NCBI GenBank assembly: GCA_000799755.1
Contig: JUHI01000011.1
Location: forward strand, 1-64,000
Direction of reading: 5' to 3'
Source: Martinezella tropici
GTDB taxonomy: Bacteria; Pseudomonadota; Alphaproteobacteria; Rhizobiales; Rhizobiaceae
DNA: 64,000 nucleotides
In this document: one piece after another, positions 8,145-16,767 of the stretch
Position numbering within the stretch: position 1 is the first letter of the stretch
Layout: every line of letters begins with the position of its first letter
Position numbers and translations under genes: made by a program
Notes under the pieces: generated by a model
Told to the model about the DNA's origin: nothing
Seen by the model: only the letters and a program-made list of their open reading frames with translations
Databases searched by the model: none

Positions 8145-9931
8145 CATCATCGATCTTGGCGACCCGCGCAACGGCCGCAGCCCTGCGCGCCGGCATGACG
8201 CTTGCCGCGTTCATGGTCCTGCCGATGACGCAAGCTTATGCGCAGGCCATCGAACGCAACCTGCCGCCCCAGCCCGCACCCTCGGACCGCGCGGCACTCA
8301 CCGTCGACCAGGCCGACTACGGCAAGGGCGACGACACCCCGCTCGGCGTCGATGTGACGGGTGTGCGCCTGATCGGCGCGGACGAAGGTTCCGAGGGTAA
8401 GGCGCCGGACGGCATCTCGCTCGGCAGGGTCGTAGCCGTTGAGAACGGCGCCCTTCAGGCAGCGCTCTCGCCCTATCTCGGCAAGCCTCTGACACGTGGC
8501 GCGATCGCCAGGATGCAAGCCACCGTCTCGGGCCTATGGCGCGATGCCGGCCACCCCTTCATGTCGGTGACCGTGCCACCGCAGGAGGTCACCTCGGGCG
8601 TGCTCAGGCTCAGGGTCGTCGAATTCCATGCCGGGACGATCAAGACCCAAAATGCCGGCACCGGCGCCATCGAGCGCAATCTCGCCCCACAGGTCAGGTT
8701 CGAGGCCGGAAAAGACATCGATGCAAGCGCGCTGGAAGAGGATCTCGATTGGCTCAACCGCAACCCGTTCCGCCATGTCGAGGGCGTCTTTGCCCCGGGC
8801 GCGGACACCGGCGCCAGCGACATGACCCTGACGGTGACGAATAGCAAGCCCTACTCCTTGTTTGCCTCCTATGCCGATACCGGTTCGCTAGCTACCGGCC
8901 GCGACCGCTGGTCGACCGGCTTCGGCCTCTGGCTTCCCGAACTCAACGACATGACGCTCGCCTACCGCTTCACCGGCTCCGACCAGGCCTTTGCCTTGGA
9001 TGGAGACGGGCCACTCAGGCTGCAGTCCGGCAAGCCCGGCTATCTCAGCCACGCCGCCAGCATCACCCTGCCGACCTTTTCGCGCCAGACGCTGTCTATC
9101 GCGCCCAACTATGTCGAAACCGAACAGACGATTGCCGGCACCCCCTTTTCCTTTCGCAACCGGACCTTCGAGCTGCCGATCCTCTATCGCAGCGCCATCT
9201 CCAACATTCTGCCCGGCCGCTACTGGGGCGACGTTTATTTCGGGGTGGAGCCGAAATGGGTCAGGCGCGCCACCGCGTTCGACGGCATCGAGGTCGCCAC
9301 CGGCCGCGCCGGCCTGTTCAATCTCGTTCTCGGATGGGCCGACGATGTCTCCGACCGCTATGGCAGAACCGCCGTCGACGTTCGCCTCAAGGTCAACCCC
9401 GGCGGCATCGTCAGCGGCAATACCGCCGCCGACTGGACAGCCTTCACCGGCGGCCGTGTCACCGACAACACCTATGTCACCGCCGGCCTCGACATCAGCC
9501 GGACGACGGTGCTGCCCGCTGGCTTTGCCTGGAGCAGCCAGCTGTCCGGTCTGATCGCCAACCAGGCGCTGCCGGACACGGAACGTCTCGGGCTCGGCGG
9601 CTTCTACGCCGTGCGCGGCTACGACAACGACGATGGGGCAGGCGATGCCGGTCTTGTCTGGCGCAACGAGCTCAGGCTGCCCGCCCTCTCCCCGCTCGCC
9701 AAGCTCGGTGCTCCCGACACGCTTTCGCCCTTCCTGTTCGTCGATCTCGGCTACGGCCACGATTTCGCCGCCCGCGCCAATTCCACCCTCGCCTCTGCCG
9801 GTCTCGGCCTCGACTATGCCATCGCCACCAATCTCTCGGCAAACTTCACCACCGCCACCGCCCTCAAGGATGCAACGCTCACCCGAGCCGGCGACTGGAC
9901 CTTCTACGCAACAATCAGGGTCGCATATTGA
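8141..9931 (+). CDS. Two-partner secretion outer-membrane transporter (TpsB, ShlB/FhaC/HecB family)
   Basis: The 596-residue protein has a signal peptide ending near AYAQA, a polypeptide-transport-associated (POTRA) region around residues 60-220 (GVRLIGADEG, VTSGVLRLRVVEFHAGTI), and a C-terminal 16-strand barrel region. The barrel contains the family motifs LGGFYAVRGYDNDDGAGDAG and FLFVDLGYG and ends in an aromatic-rich strand (WTFYATIRVAY). It threads the adjacent exoprotein through the outer membrane. Translational coupling through ATGA with the exoprotein gene supports a one-to-one pair. Length is normal for the family. Confidence 0.9.
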   Translation: MTSSILATRATAAALRAGMTLAAFMVLPMTQAYAQAIERNLPPQPAPSDRAALTVDQADYGKGDDTPLGVDVTGVRLIGADEGSEGKAPDGISLGRVVAVENGALQAALSPYLGKPLTRGAIARMQATVSGLWRDAGHPFMSVTVPPQEVTSGVLRLRVVEFHAGTIKTQNAGTGAIERNLAPQVRFEAGKDIDASALEEDLDWLNRNPFRHVEGVFAPGADTGASDMTLTVTNSKPYSLFASYADTGSLATGRDRWSTGFGLWLPELNDMTLAYRFTGSDQAFALDGDGPLRLQSGKPGYLSHAASITLPTFSRQTLSIAPNYVETEQTIAGTPFSFRNRTFELPILYRSAISNILPGRYWGDVYFGVEPKWVRRATAFDGIEVATGRAGLFNLVLGWADDVSDRYGRTAVDVRLKVNPGGIVSGNTAADWTAFTGGRVTDNTYVTAGLDISRTTVLPAGFAWSSQLSGLIANQALPDTERLGLGGFYAVRGYDNDDGAGDAGLVWRNELRLPALSPLAKLGAPDTLSPFLFVDLGYGHDFAARANSTLASAGLGLDYAIATNLSANFTTATALKDATLTRAGDWTFYATIRVAY

Positions 9932-10192
9932 TGGAAGAAAGTTCGACCGCGATACGGTCCAGCGGATCATCAACTGCCATGGATCGAAGGATGCGGTGTC
10001 GTTGGCAACGCCATCTCCCCACCGCACGAAATGGGCGACACGCCACCGGTAGCGCGGCTGCCAGCGCGGGAAAGCGAGGCCGTCAGCAGGAAATCCCTTT
10101 TCGACAAACTATCAATTCTAATTAGTAAATCATGATATTGACATTCAACCTAAGCAGGCAAATTATACACAAAGAATCTACCGAGAAAGTCC

Positions 10193-11332
10193 ATGCAAAC
10201 GGAGCGATACGAAGCACTGGATAGCTGGCGTGGCCTATGTGCCTGCATGGTCGCTCTGTTTCATTTCAACGTCTTCAGCCACATCCAGTTCACGCAGATC
10301 GTTCTGAACGCCTATCTGTTCGTGGACTTCTTCTTTGTGCTCAGCGGATTCGTGATCGCGGCAAACTATCAAACGCGGTTGCTGCAGGGTTTCGGCATCA
10401 GTCGCTTCCTGTTTCTGCGCTTCGGCCGAATCTATCCGCTGCATATTCTGACGATGCTTCTCTTCATCCCTATCGACATTGCCAAGGATGGATTTCCGGG
10501 TAACCTTCCCCGGGCCGTTACGACCAATGTGCTTCTATTCCATGGTGCCGGGATCAACGACGGCCTTTGGCTCAATTTTCCCAGTTGGAGCATCAGCGCC
10601 GAATTTTTTGCCTATCTCGCCTTTGCCCTGATCACGATTGAGCTGGGGAAACGGATATTTCCATGGGCCATTCTTGCACTGTTTGGCTTTGCGACTCTCC
10701 TGTTCTTTAGCCCTCACAGAATGGATTCCACCTATGATTACGGGCTGATTCGATGCCTCTATGGTTTCGCGCTCGGAGTGATTTGCTTCCGCGTGCGCGA
10801 ATGCTGTGCGTGGCTTCGCGTGCCCTTGGGAACAGCTGCCGATACGACGATCGAAGGCATGGCCGTCGTTGTGCTCTGCGTTTGCTTGAGCACGGTCGAT
10901 GGACATGGGTACTTCGCGGTCGCCACCCCGCTTCTCTTCGCCGGTCTGGTGCTGCTGTTCGCTCGCGAGCAGGGCCATATCAGTGGAGCGTTGAAGATCA
11001 GGCCGCTGCTGCTGATCGGCACACTGTCCTACTCGATCTACATGGTGCATGCCTTGGTGCGAGCCTTGGGCCGAGCACTTGCCATCATTCTTCAAAAGAC
11101 GACCGGCATGTCGTTCTTCGTCGACTATCCTGTCGCGGTGAATGACGAAGTCCCGCATCTATTGTCGATCGAGCGATCCCTTTGGTTGGGCGATCTTCTT
11201 CATATATCCATGCTTTTCGCGACCATTGCCCTGGCTATGCTGACTTATCGCTATGTGGAGGAGCCGGGCCGACTTTGGAGCAGAAGCTATGCCAGCCAGC
11301 GCCGATTGCAACAGTCCGCTGCAGAAGCGTAA
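10193..11332 (+). CDS. Acyltransferase family 3 membrane protein (OafA/YrhL type)
   Basis: The 379-residue integral membrane protein shows the acyltransferase-3 pattern. The N-terminal EALDSWRGLCACMVALFHF segment has the Arg and the His of the proposed active site. FFFVLSGFVIA and the SRFLFLRFGRIYPLH loop follow, then about ten hydrophobic helices, ending in LTYRYVEEPGR. Members O-acetylate or O-acylate exopolysaccharide, lipopolysaccharide or oligosaccharide. It stands alone in an A+T-richer gap, and no glycosyltransferase neighbour tells the acceptor. Start and length are as usual for the family. Confidence 0.88.
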   Translation: MQTERYEALDSWRGLCACMVALFHFNVFSHIQFTQIVLNAYLFVDFFFVLSGFVIAANYQTRLLQGFGISRFLFLRFGRIYPLHILTMLLFIPIDIAKDGFPGNLPRAVTTNVLLFHGAGINDGLWLNFPSWSISAEFFAYLAFALITIELGKRIFPWAILALFGFATLLFFSPHRMDSTYDYGLIRCLYGFALGVICFRVRECCAWLRVPLGTAADTTIEGMAVVVLCVCLSTVDGHGYFAVATPLLFAGLVLLFAREQGHISGALKIRPLLLIGTLSYSIYMVHALVRALGRALAIILQKTTGMSFFVDYPVAVNDEVPHLLSIERSLWLGDLLHISMLFATIALAMLTYRYVEEPGRLWSRSYASQRRLQQSAAEA

Positions 11333-11630
11333 ATACTTGCTGGTTGTTGATTACCTCTCAGGGCTGCCCCATGTTTGAGCCTTCCCTTGCATGTTTTCAG
11401 CAAGGGCTCCGGGTGATCGAGATGGCGCTGCCCAGCGTGAAGCGAGATTGTGGAGTGGGTCAGGCGCGAGTAGCGGGTCGACCACTGATCTTCTGAGGCC
11501 GTCCTGTTGATGGCGGATATGATGCGACCGATAGAGCGCTTCGATGAGTCCGCAAGTCATCTGGCTTGCCGCTTAGATCGATCGCCGGATGGCGCCCGGC
11601 TAATTTCTCGGTTAGATCAACATGTTGAGC
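11333..11630. other. Non-coding or decayed stretch
   Basis: Only short overlapping frames are present and none resembles a protein I know. It lies between the acyltransferase gene and a frameshifted gene, so it may be leftover sequence. No terminator with a T-run was seen. Confidence 0.4.
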
Positions 11631-12231
11631 CTAGCGGGGAGGACTGACCTCGTTTCGGATGTGATGAAACATCGGCATCACACCATCGAAACTCGCTTTG
11701 GTAGCAGTACAGACGACCGTCGTCCGGCCCCTGGGAGTTTCAAGCACAGACATCATCAACCGTACGTTTTCGTGATCAGGACCGACTTTAGGGATGCCCG
11801 TGAACTCTACCCCAGTGATGCCATCGATATGGAAGGCATTCGCAGTCTCCAGCGTTATGTTGGCCGACAGCGTTCTGCGGGTCCTGCAGGTTCCATTCTT
11901 CCCCCATGGTCATCTCATTAATCTGATCCTGAGTGAACTCGGTATTCTGCGGGGCGGCACGAAACGTCACGCCGCAGAGGTACCTTGAGGTTCCCACGTG
12001 AGGCGGCTGACCGGACGCAGGGTCGATCCCGAAAAAGACATCATATGCCGGGTCCTTTGTGGGATCGCGCTTAACCACGAAATCGCTGCCAAGGCTGATC
12101 TTCAGCCCTGTAGCCGGGTCTTCGACCCCGTACGCAGGGAACGACACGCAGATCGCGGCAACAAATGGCGACAGCAGCAACAGATTGACCCGGGCCCAGA
12201 TAGAGCGTTTCCATGACGCTTCAAAAACCAT
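11631..12231 (-). pseudogene. Secreted hypothetical protein gene with a frameshift
   Basis: The first frame (from 12231) gives a signal peptide, then a conserved-looking body with SRYLCGVTFRAAPQNTEFTQ and INEMTMGEEWNLQDPQ. At about 11875-11890 the sense switches to another frame reading TLSANITLETANAFHIDG, then GVEFTGIPKVGPDHENVRL and LETPRGRTTVVCTATKA, ending at a stop at 11631. The second part has the ETPxGRTTxxC pattern that I associate with small periplasmic hypothetical proteins of rhizobia. One base gained or lost explains the break. Either a true pseudogene or a sequencing error is possible, and the function is unknown. Confidence 0.6.
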
Positions 12232-12283
12232 GCACTGGCCTCTATAACCTATGCACTGAGAGTTATGGCGAGGAAGTTGGGAG

Positions 12284-12448
12284 TCAACTAATCGTCAAAG
12301 CGATGGTCTTTGCATGCGCCCGCTCACCAGAACCATCGCGTTGCAAGGTGGCGTTCCTGGTCTGCATGTTGAGTTCATCAATCCCGGTCAGGATTTCCGT
12401 GCAATGTCCAGGCCTGTTGATTTTCCAGGTCACGCGCACGTATCTCAT
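12284..12448 (-). CDS. Possible small protein, weakly DUF6881-like
   Basis: A 54-codon frame begins MRYVRVTWKINRPGHCTEIL and continues with a Leu/Asp stretch and TLQRDGSGER. The pattern M-[KR]-Y-[IV]-x-V-x-W followed by ELD/IDE and RDGS resembles small DUF6881-type proteins, which usually run to 80-100 residues. If so, this copy is shortened at the C-terminus. There is no strong ribosome site and no partner gene. The call is tentative. Confidence 0.25.
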   Translation of the reverse strand: MRYVRVTWKINRPGHCTEILTGIDELNMQTRNATLQRDGSGERAHAKTIALTIS

Positions 12449-12459
12449 GGATCATCCCC

Positions 12460-12537
12460 GCGTAGTGGGTATCTAAAGCTCTTGGTGGGATCAGAACCGG
12501 TAATCCGGAGCTTCAGGCACCAACAAACCCACTACGC
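12460..12537. repeat. Large inverted repeat / structured element
   Basis: Perfect 11-base arms, GCGTAGTGGGT (12460-12470) and ACCCACTACGC (12527-12537), enclose nested arms TTGGTG (12482-12487) and CACCAA (12519-12524) and an inner GGAT/ATCC pair. The element could fold into a long hairpin of about 78 bases in RNA or single-stranded DNA. No T-run follows, so it is not an ordinary terminator. No function is assigned. Confidence 0.55.
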
Positions 12538-13021
12538 GTTCAAGATATTACGCTCTGGATGAGGCCACTCGAACTGGCTGTCCCAAACGACAGAATAAAT
12601 GGGTGGTATCCGCAGGATTTGGGGTCGCCTGTGGGTCTCCTCCGAGCGCTCTTGGATGCCAGCTCAGGCCTCGAGCGGCCTTGCCCTGATGGTATCTTTC
12701 TCTTCAAGAAGTGGAGCAGTCGCCGACATCTCCCTATCCACGCCGGGACCTCGTCAGTCTGCGCACGCTTCCGGTTGACCTGGCGATCAATGGAGGCAAG
12801 CCTCTCGGCTTGTTTTGGGACACTCGATAAGCGCCTCGACGCGCGCCGAACGTCATCCGGCAAAACTAAATTTTTTTTAAGAAAACATGCGTGGCGCTTT
12901 GATCTCGGTCGATGTATTTTTAGTTAGCTGGAGTCAAAATCTTCGGCAAGTCCCAAGCCCTTCTCGAGAACGCTGAGCCCCTCGTAAACGCAGCTCCCCG
13001 TGCCTCGCTGATCACCTCCTT

Positions 13022-13777
13022 TTGATCTCTTTGGATAACTACGTGTCTATAGTCAGCGAAAGCCGGGCTTTCATTAGCATCGGCGTATCTTGCCAAACCG
13101 CTCAACAGTTGCAGCGACATGCGGAGTTTCTTTCCTTGCTCGTAGATGATGAGCTGCGCGCACGGTCCGGATTCTTCAATTGGGTATTTGTCAGCGCATC
13201 AGATATCGCAAGAGTTGCGGACCGCCTGGTCGCTGCGCCGATCACCCCCAAATCCCTGTACGTCCCCACCCACGCTCGCGAAGCTCTGCGTTTGGAGGAT
13301 TTCAAAGTCTGGTTCTGGCACGAGAAATTCAGCGATGAGGTAAACCAGGACGACGTCCAGAGAATTGCGACGAAATATGAGCGTCTTCGCAACAATTTCC
13401 TGAAAATGCTTGAAAAGCCAGTCCGCTATATCGTCCTCAGCAATACGCAAAACAATTTGGAGAACTTCTATCCCTACAAGAATCAGGGAATGAGTATCTC
13501 TCTTAATGCTGACATCGTCTCCGAGATTGCCGACGCGCCGTGGGCAACCAACCAATATGGCAGCGCCCAAATGATAGCGCTGAGTTATCCCCGCCGATGG
13601 ACGGGCAAACCGCATAGGTCAGTTTCGTACTTGCAAGAAGACGATACCGAATGGGAAGGTAGCGTGACATCCTGGGACCAGGCGTTACCGCAACATCTGA
13701 TCTCCGACCTCACGCCAGGAAAATGCAAACCCAACAACACTTGCGATCGTGGCAACGGCCTTCACATCAAGCCTTAG
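13022..13777 (+). CDS. Hypothetical protein, possibly DUF1796-like (putative cysteine peptidase)
   Basis: The frame codes for 251 residues. Near the start, FISIGVSCQTAQQLQRH followed by SGFFNWVFVS resembles the opening of DUF1796 proteins (Ser-Leu-Gly-x-x-Cys ... Phe-Asp-Trp), where Cys and a later His are the proposed catalytic pair. Here a His occurs in KVWFWHEKF. The assignment is weak. No ATG is available: TTG 13022, TTG 13031 or GTG 13043 would have to serve, and none has a good ribosome site. The gene may therefore be N-terminally trimmed. Base composition is less GC-rich than the surrounding operons, suggesting a recent acquisition. There are no informative neighbours. Confidence 0.5.
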   Translation: MISLDNYVSIVSESRAFISIGVSCQTAQQLQRHAEFLSLLVDDELRARSGFFNWVFVSASDIARVADRLVAAPITPKSLYVPTHAREALRLEDFKVWFWHEKFSDEVNQDDVQRIATKYERLRNNFLKMLEKPVRYIVLSNTQNNLENFYPYKNQGMSISLNADIVSEIADAPWATNQYGSAQMIALSYPRRWTGKPHRSVSYLQEDDTEWEGSVTSWDQALPQHLISDLTPGKCKPNNTCDRGNGLHIKP

Positions 13778-14305
13778 CGACTAAGATAAGCTTGAGAATA
13801 ACTGGAGGCCACGCGGCGGGGCCGAGCCTTGCCTGTTTGAGCCGCCCGTTGGCTGTCAATCGGTACGGGGGATAGCGGTAAGCCTGCACCAGCACGATCG
13901 CTGCAGAAGCACAAGAACTTGGCTGGCGCTTAAGCGAGCGTCTTTGCAGACGTTATCATGTTATCTCACGATGCCTGTTTACAGCTGAAATCGAAAGCCA
14001 GCTCAACGAACGGCAGATGTTCCAGACGATCGCAAGCCATGCAATTATGATTGCTGCAACCAAAAAGAGTGCACCCCTCAAATTCCCTAAGGGCTCGTTG
14101 AAACCCGCGACAATGTCGACCGTATCGGAGGATCTTACTCTTGCCACAGCCGATGCCATTCTGGCTATTAAGCGACCAAGCAAACTAGATCTCTTAAAGT
14201 ATCTCCGCGTCGCTACTACGGCATCAAGCAAAAGACTGACCGTGATGTCAGCAAGCCGTATCTCACTATGAGTGACCATGCGTATCGCCGATAGCCTCGC
14301 TCAGA
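13778..14305. other. Intergenic stretch with one doubtful membrane-protein frame
   Basis: A minus-strand frame at 13956-14279 would encode 107 residues with one hydrophobic segment (ALFLVAAIIIAWLAIVW). A plus-strand frame at 14017-14271 covers the same bases. Neither has a recognised family or a strong ribosome site, so I do not call either as a gene. Confidence 0.35.
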
Positions 14306-14688
14306 TCAGCGCTCATTGTCCGGTTCGGATGATTTTACAAAGGCGAGGATTTTTGCCCGCAACCGCTTGTCTTCGATCCCCGATAAGGCTGTTCGCGAAC
14401 GGCTCTGTGATGCCGCGCAAGTCGAAACCTAGCGGGCGTCTCCCTTGAAGAAGAGATGTCGTCCGACGTACTTTCAAAGAAAAACATGGCCGGGACACCG
14501 AGGATTTCTGAAATACGCAGAAGACGGCTGGCGCTGATTTTCTCAAAGCCGCACTCGACCTTCCCTAGCTGGCGGGGGCTTATACAAAGCCTCTCGGCCA
14601 ATTCAGCCTGCGAAATTGACAACTCTTCTCGGCGTAGTCGGATACGCGATCCAACTTCAACATCGATTGCATCGGGTCTTTTGTCCAT
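14306..14688 (-). pseudogene. XRE-family regulator with a frameshifted C-terminus
   Basis: From MDKRPDAIDVEVGSRIRLRR the protein has an intact helix-turn-helix (REELSISQAELAERLCIS then QLGKVECGFEKISASRLLRI) and the VPAMFFFE segment common in rhizobial XRE repressors. After about residue 80 the expected C-terminal domain is split over frames: GFDLRGITEPFANS lies in a second frame and ALSGIEDKRLRAKILAFVK in a third, ending at a stop at 14306. Two indels would restore a protein of about 125 residues. As it stands, the product keeps the DNA-binding domain with a scrambled tail. No toxin or phage gene is adjacent. Confidence 0.65.
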
Positions 14689-15072
14689 GAGGAAGCCGCC
14701 AGGAGAGAGATTGCGTTCATGCTTGCAGGATTCTCTCGACGCCACAATCCTTTAGCAAGACATCGATGTGGCGCACATTTGAAAAGTCGCTGCGTAGCAA
14801 AGAGCGTTACACTCCATTTGAAAACTATCCTAACGGGGCCAATCTGAACAGCCATTGATCTTGCCGCTCCGCAGGCGTCATTTCAAAAATAGAAGCATTT
14901 CGCACCTATAAAATGTAGGGGTTTTCGTATTGCGCGAGGTATCAAGCCATCTGGCGCGCCGTTGTTGTGCATCCCCCTCGACGCCCCAGGGATGAGGTCG
15001 CCACCCGTAATGTTCCGATAATCTCGCCCTCCGACCGTCGCTGGACATACATCCAGCAAGTGCGGAATCCTT
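14689..15072. other. Intergenic region upstream of the DUF3313 lipoprotein gene
   Basis: The region carries the divergent starts of the XRE remnant (minus) and the lipoprotein gene (plus). Short frames are present without recognisable motifs. I see no RNA gene or clear operator. Confidence 0.4.
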
Positions 15073-15882
15073 ATGAAGAACATTTTGGCGATGGCCTGCG
15101 TTGCCGCGGCAATGACGCTAGGCGGGTGCTCCTCCGTCCCTTTGACTGAAACAGGGGCAATCTCGTCCTATAGCGGCCTTGGGCCAACTTCCGGAACATT
15201 CGGAAAGTGGCGCTCATATGTGAGGGGCGAGGTTCTCGAGGCCCGGACCATCAAGATCATCCCGACAAGAATGACGCCGCAAGCTCGAGCGGTCTTGAAA
15301 GTGGCGTCCGATCAAAAACTAGTGACAAATGCCGTCGATCGTTCCCTGTGCCTTGCATTGAGCGATCGCTTCGTCGTCGTCCCGGAAAGCGCGCCGGCAG
15401 ATCTGACGGTTCAAGCCACCGTCTCCACCATCGTTCCCACCGGTAGCGTCGCGGCGGGCGTTTCCAAGGTGATGACCCTCGGCACCGCCGCGGTGCTTCC
15501 GGTTGGTGTCCCTCGTCTTCCAATCGGCCTCGGGGGGATTGCGGTAGAAGCCGAAGCGACGAATGCCAGCGGCACGCAGGTTGCGGCCATCACTTGGGCG
15601 AGAGGGGCGAACTCGCTGACGAGCAACGCCAGAGTATCCGAGATTGGCGATGCCTATGGCCTTGCCAGTTCCTTCGGCAATCAGTTTGGACGAATGGTGG
15701 TATCTGGCAAGGACAACCCCGGCATCGCCCTGCCATCGGCCCGCAGGATAGGTTCAGCAGCGGGGCTTCCTCCCAAATATCGGGCCTGCGATGCATTCGG
15801 ACGGTCCTCAGGCCTTGCCGGATTGGCCGGCAGCGTTGTTGGCGCACCGCCATCATGGACTGATAACGGTGCAGACCCATGA
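15073..15882 (+). CDS. DUF3313-family lipoprotein
   Basis: The 269-residue protein begins with a lipoprotein signal whose lipobox is L16-G-G-C19, followed by SSVPLTETGAISSYSGLGPT. The body (YVRGEVLEARTIKIIPTRM, LCLALSDRFVVVPESAPADL and a Gly/Val-rich segment) matches the DUF3313 family of periplasm-facing lipoproteins of unknown role. It stands alone, with a strong hairpin terminator downstream. Membrane anchoring is well supported; no biochemical function is known. Confidence 0.8.
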   Translation: MKNILAMACVAAAMTLGGCSSVPLTETGAISSYSGLGPTSGTFGKWRSYVRGEVLEARTIKIIPTRMTPQARAVLKVASDQKLVTNAVDRSLCLALSDRFVVVPESAPADLTVQATVSTIVPTGSVAAGVSKVMTLGTAAVLPVGVPRLPIGLGGIAVEAEATNASGTQVAAITWARGANSLTSNARVSEIGDAYGLASSFGNQFGRMVVSGKDNPGIALPSARRIGSAAGLPPKYRACDAFGRSSGLAGLAGSVVGAPPSWTDNGADP

Positions 15883-16246
15883 CTGCCGATCGGCCGGCTC
15901 CCATCCGGCTTGCTCTGCACTCACAGCGGCTGAGCGATATTCCTATGGCCGAGGGGCCAGACCTCGAAGGCTTCTCTCGCGACGCGTCCAGAACCGATGT
16001 GGCAAGCATGATCCCATGCAGCATCGGTTGCGGGAGCCGCAAGGCGAACCGCGCCAAAACCAACCGCAATATCGGTGGTTCCGACACCAGTGAAGGACGT
16101 GATATTCTTCCGCGGCACCCCGCCTCTCGGACACCGACAGGCCCGCGGCAGAGAGGCCCGGATACGGATGCAACAGCTTTGCGTATCCGGGCGTTTCCCT
16201 GAACTCAACAACCCCGCGCTTTTACTTTGATGCGGGACGGTATATC
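15883..16246. other. Convergent intergenic region
   Basis: Two converging lipoprotein genes end on either side. Apart from the hairpin at 16156-16192 I see nothing here. Frames on both strands are Arg/Pro-rich shadows without motifs. Confidence 0.5.
16156..16192. terminator. Hairpin terminator between converging genes
   Basis: Perfect 11-base arms GCCCGGATACG (16156-16166) and CGTATCCGGGC (16182-16192) enclose a 15-base loop. They are followed on the plus strand by GTTTCCC. The position between two converging genes suits a bidirectional terminator. The T-run is weak. Confidence 0.6.
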
Positions 16247-16495
16247 TCAGCACCTGTCGACGTAGCGACGGCCATAGCGGTCGCGATAATAGCACTTGTT
16301 GGGTTCATTTGTGCGGCCGATTATTGCCCCGGCGGCGCCTCCGGCGGCAGCGCCAACCGCGGCTCCACGCCAGTCATTCGATACAATGCCGCCTATGACG
16401 GCGCCGGAGACCGCGCCAATGGCGGCTGATTTCTCCGTGCGGGAGCAGGCCGCCAACATCGACACAGCGGCAATGGCAAGTATGATCTTCTTCAC
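16247..16495 (-). CDS. Small glycine-zipper outer-membrane lipoprotein
   Basis: The 82-residue protein has a lipoprotein signal (MKKIILAIAAVSMLAAC, modified Cys17) and then a glycine-zipper segment, AIGAVSGAVIGGIV followed by GAAVGAAAGGAAGAIIG, of the 17-kDa-antigen/YMGG type. It ends in a Tyr/Arg-rich tail with a terminal Cys (CYYRDRYGRRYVDRC). Such proteins sit in the outer membrane and influence envelope stability; individual roles are mostly unknown. It is divergent from the two-component genes at 16768, so the two share a promoter region. Confidence 0.82.
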   Translation of the reverse strand: MKKIILAIAAVSMLAACSRTEKSAAIGAVSGAVIGGIVSNDWRGAAVGAAAGGAAGAIIGRTNEPNKCYYRDRYGRRYVDRC

Positions 16496-16767
16496 AAATA
16501 TTCCTTTCTGTTGAGGACGACACGATCGAAACTACTGATCGAGTCCGATCAGATAAGTCAGCCGCCTCTTGGAATGTTGAGTGGAGATTGCGAAAACATT
16601 ACGCAGGTTGGCTGATCATGGCGGAAGCAGCGCATCTGGGCATTGCCGAGCGACCACAAATGTTTCCGGCACGTATTTGAACAGTAATTGTGGACAGATC
16701 AGCGCGGGCATAATGTTGAGGTAATGAAGCGCGAGCCGAACTGCCATCGATAGGTAAGGAGCCCTGT

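Larger units (their letters stand above)
12232..13021. other. Region of decayed or unrecognised sequence
   Basis: Apart from a possible 54-residue gene (12284-12448, minus) and a large inverted repeat (12460-12537), the stretch has only short competing frames on both strands. None shows a family motif, and it looks like degraded accessory DNA. The longest frame (12540-12863, minus) has an Arg/Ser/Pro composition typical of an antisense shadow. Confidence 0.4.

Noticed and set aside
8888..10027. 379-codon minus-strand frame opposite the TpsB gene
   Set aside because: It is Gly/Glu/Ala-rich without domain motifs and lies entirely against a well-supported transporter gene; an antisense shadow of GC-rich coding.
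12460..12537. Inverted repeat considered as an integron attC site or an IS end
   Set aside because: The attC consensus core sites are not present, and no transposase or integrase gene is adjacent.
12540..12863. 107-codon minus-strand frame as a transposase remnant
   Set aside because: No recognisable transposase motif; Arg/Ser-rich composition suggests a shadow.
13010..13023. GATCACCTCCTTTT resembles the 3' end of 16S rRNA
   Set aside because: The match is limited to about 13 bases and the upstream 16S sequence is absent. On the minus strand it is a perfect ribosome-site sequence, but no start codon and sensible gene follow it.
15879..16202. 107-codon plus-strand frame after the DUF3313 gene
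   Set aside because: It runs through the terminator hairpin, is Arg/Pro-rich and has no family signal.
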